Source: Betaproteobacteria bacterium TMED156 (GTDB lineage: Bacteria > Pseudomonadota > Gammaproteobacteria > Burkholderiales > Burkholderiaceae_A). From it: a DNA stretch of 14,334 bases. Numbering within the stretch: the first letter of the stretch is position 1; each line of letters opens with the position of its first letter. The notes beneath the pieces were generated by a model, which did no database searches, was not told the origin of the DNA, and was given only the letters and a program-made list of their open reading frames with translations. Made by a program: the position numbers and the translations under genes. Of this stretch, positions 13,157 to 14,334 are shown piece by piece. The stretch is taken from positions 2,847 to 17,180 of the forward strand of contig NHHF01000116.1 in the NCBI GenBank assembly GCA_002171155.1, in the 5' to 3' direction.

Positions 13157-13567
13157 ATGATTAGGATAAATATAGTGCAAAATGATATTTCTACAGTTGC
13201 AAAGGTTGTTTTAATAGATCGCAATAATAAAGCTTTATTTTTAAAAAGATCGAAGTATGTAGAAAAGTATGCAGGTGACTGGGACCTTCCCGGAGGACAC
13301 TTGAAACCCGGAGAGAGTCTTCCAGAAGGGCTAGCTAGAGAAGTTAAAGAAGAAACTCAACTTAGTGTTGAGAATCCAAAATTTTTACTTAAAATAGATA
13401 ATTTGCATTTTTTTTATGCCAAGTATGATCCGCAAAAGATAGCATTAAGCCATGAACATACTGATTATAAATTTTTTGATAAAAAAGGCCTTGATTCTAA
13501 AGAGAAATTTCAAAAAGTTGCTTTAAAGGCTCTAGAGAGGTTAGAGAATGAAAATATCAATATCTAA
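13157..13567 (+). CDS. Nudix hydrolase (136 aa)
   Basis: The Nudix box is complete at residues 47-69: GHLKPGE, seven residues, then REVKEETQL. It fits G-x5-E-x7-REU-x-EE-x-x-U, with Gln68 in place of the usual Gly near the end. The metal-binding glutamates E62, E65 and E66 are kept. Upstream GDWDLPGG is typical of the family. Such enzymes hydrolyse nucleoside diphosphate-X compounds; in phages they may clean up modified nucleotides, ppGpp, NAD-type caps or ADP-ribose. The substrate cannot be read from the sequence. GGAG (13146-13149) supports ATG 13157. The last 20 bases overlap the start of the next gene in another frame, so the two are likely coupled. Confidence 0.93.
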   Translation: MIRINIVQNDISTVAKVVLIDRNNKALFLKRSKYVEKYAGDWDLPGGHLKPGESLPEGLAREVKEETQLSVENPKFLLKIDNLHFFYAKYDPQKIALSHEHTDYKFFDKKGLDSKEKFQKVALKALERLENENINI

Positions 13568-14300
13568 AGACGATCTATCTATTGAAGAAGATTTTAATGC
13601 AAGTTTGTTAAAGCCAAAAGATTCTTTATTTCCAAAATTTTGGAAAAATAACACTCTTAACCCAATTGTTAATAGAAAATTAATGCAGATAGCTGATGAA
13701 GTAATAAAATCTTTGAATTTATCTAAAGAGGTGGAGGATATCATTGTTACAGGCTCAATTGCTTCTTATAATTGGCATGAAATGTCAGATATAGACTTGC
13801 ATATTTTATTAGATTTCAATAAAATTGATGATAATATTGATTTAGTAAAAAGAATGCTAGATCAAACAAGAATAAATTGGAATAAAAAACACAATATTAA
13901 AATAGCAGGCAAAGAAGTTGAATTATATTTTCAACACTTTGAGGAATCCCACGAAGCAAACGGAATATGGTCTTTGGAGCTAGAAAAGTGGTTATCGGAG
14001 CCTATAAAAATTAACGCAAATTTAGATTTAATAACCACAGAAAAAAAAGCAGAATCTATTGCTACATGTATTGACCATCTTTATGAAATGTTTAAAGATG
14101 GTCAATATGAAGATGCCTATGATTTCGCAAAAAAAATAAAAGGAAAAATATCTAGAATGAGAAAATCTGGGCTAGATAAGGAGGGCATCTATTCCCCTGA
14201 AAATCTAGCTTTTAAAATGCTAAGAAATTCTGGTTACTTGGAAAAAGTATCCTCTTTAAAGATAAAATCATATGATAATATGATGTCGTTAAAGATATGA
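13548..14300 (+). CDS. Nucleotidyltransferase (250 aa)
   Basis: The polymerase-beta-type nucleotidyltransferase signature is clear: GS at residues 69-70 (VTGSIASYNW) and the metal-binding D81-x-D83 in SDIDLHILLDF. A third carboxylate is probably E125 in VELYFQ. The region GIWSLELEKWL (about 139-149) follows, and the C-terminal half is helical (about 160-245). Proteins with this layout are frequent in marine phage genomes. They could transfer a nucleotide to RNA, a small molecule or a protein; the acceptor is unknown. AGAGAGG (13534-13540), seven bases before ATG 13548, supports the start inside the Nudix gene. Clustering with Nudix and an RNase H-fold protein suggests linked nucleotide or RNA chemistry. 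Confidence 0.9.
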   Translation: MKISISKDDLSIEEDFNASLLKPKDSLFPKFWKNNTLNPIVNRKLMQIADEVIKSLNLSKEVEDIIVTGSIASYNWHEMSDIDLHILLDFNKIDDNIDLVKRMLDQTRINWNKKHNIKIAGKEVELYFQHFEESHEANGIWSLELEKWLSEPIKINANLDLITTEKKAESIATCIDHLYEMFKDGQYEDAYDFAKKIKGKISRMRKSGLDKEGIYSPENLAFKMLRNSGYLEKVSSLKIKSYDNMMSLKI

Positions 14301-14312
14301 TAGGAGAAAACA

Positions 14313-14334
14313 ATGAAACAAAAAAAAGCATATA
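14313..14334 (+). CDS. Start of a further gene, cut by the window end
   Basis: ATG at 14313 is preceded by AGGAG (14302-14306) at a six-base spacing, 12 bases after the previous stop. Only seven codons are visible, beginning MKQKKAY. The spacing and SD show the operon continues to the right; nothing can be said about function. Confidence 0.6.

Overview
The window looks like a piece of an AT-rich, tailed-phage-like genome, most plausibly a large marine phage. This is inferred from tightly packed genes on one strand, two giant ORFs with no recognisable enzymatic domain, a run of small proteins sharing a short amphipathic N-terminus, and a set of small accessory enzymes often seen in such genomes (RNase H-like YkuK/DUF458, Nudix, nucleotidyltransferase with a GS...SDIDLH motif, DUF192). 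No terminase, capsid, tail or polymerase hallmark gene is visible, so phage identity is likely but not proven. Most genes carry Shine-Dalgarno sequences and the promoters that can be read are sigma70-type, so the host is an ordinary SD-using bacterium.

Region 1-761 has no gene. It is a regulatory or origin-like block: a near-perfect sigma70 extended -10 promoter reading left out of the window, a second copy of its core about 100 bp away, two sets of phased T-tracts, and an array (about 273-702) of degenerate units starting with GTA, mostly 10 or 19 bases long, whose junctions form TACA(N)TGTA dyads.

Region 762-2702 is a small-gene run: a 53-aa protein, then three proteins (984, 1452, 2058) with nearly the same N-terminal helix followed by unrelated bodies (acidic, basic, coiled-coil). 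This resembles the capsid-targeting tag of T4 internal head proteins in logic, though not in sequence family.

Region 2736-3922 holds accessory genes: a thioredoxin-like lipoprotein, a DUF192 protein and a small cysteine-rich protein, with two hairpins before the last one. The first two lack SD sequences and both start in a TATAATG context.

Region 4005-12302 is two consecutive giant ORFs (1495 and 1259 aa), probably structural, internal-head or ejected proteins. The first has a 60-residue polybasic tract; the second has several hydrophobic segments and, inside its reading frame, a sequence with the full form of an intrinsic terminator.

Region 12325-14334 is a tight cluster with overlapping genes: YkuK-like RNase H fold protein, an unknown 108-aa protein, a Nudix hydrolase, a nucleotidyltransferase, and the first codons of another gene.
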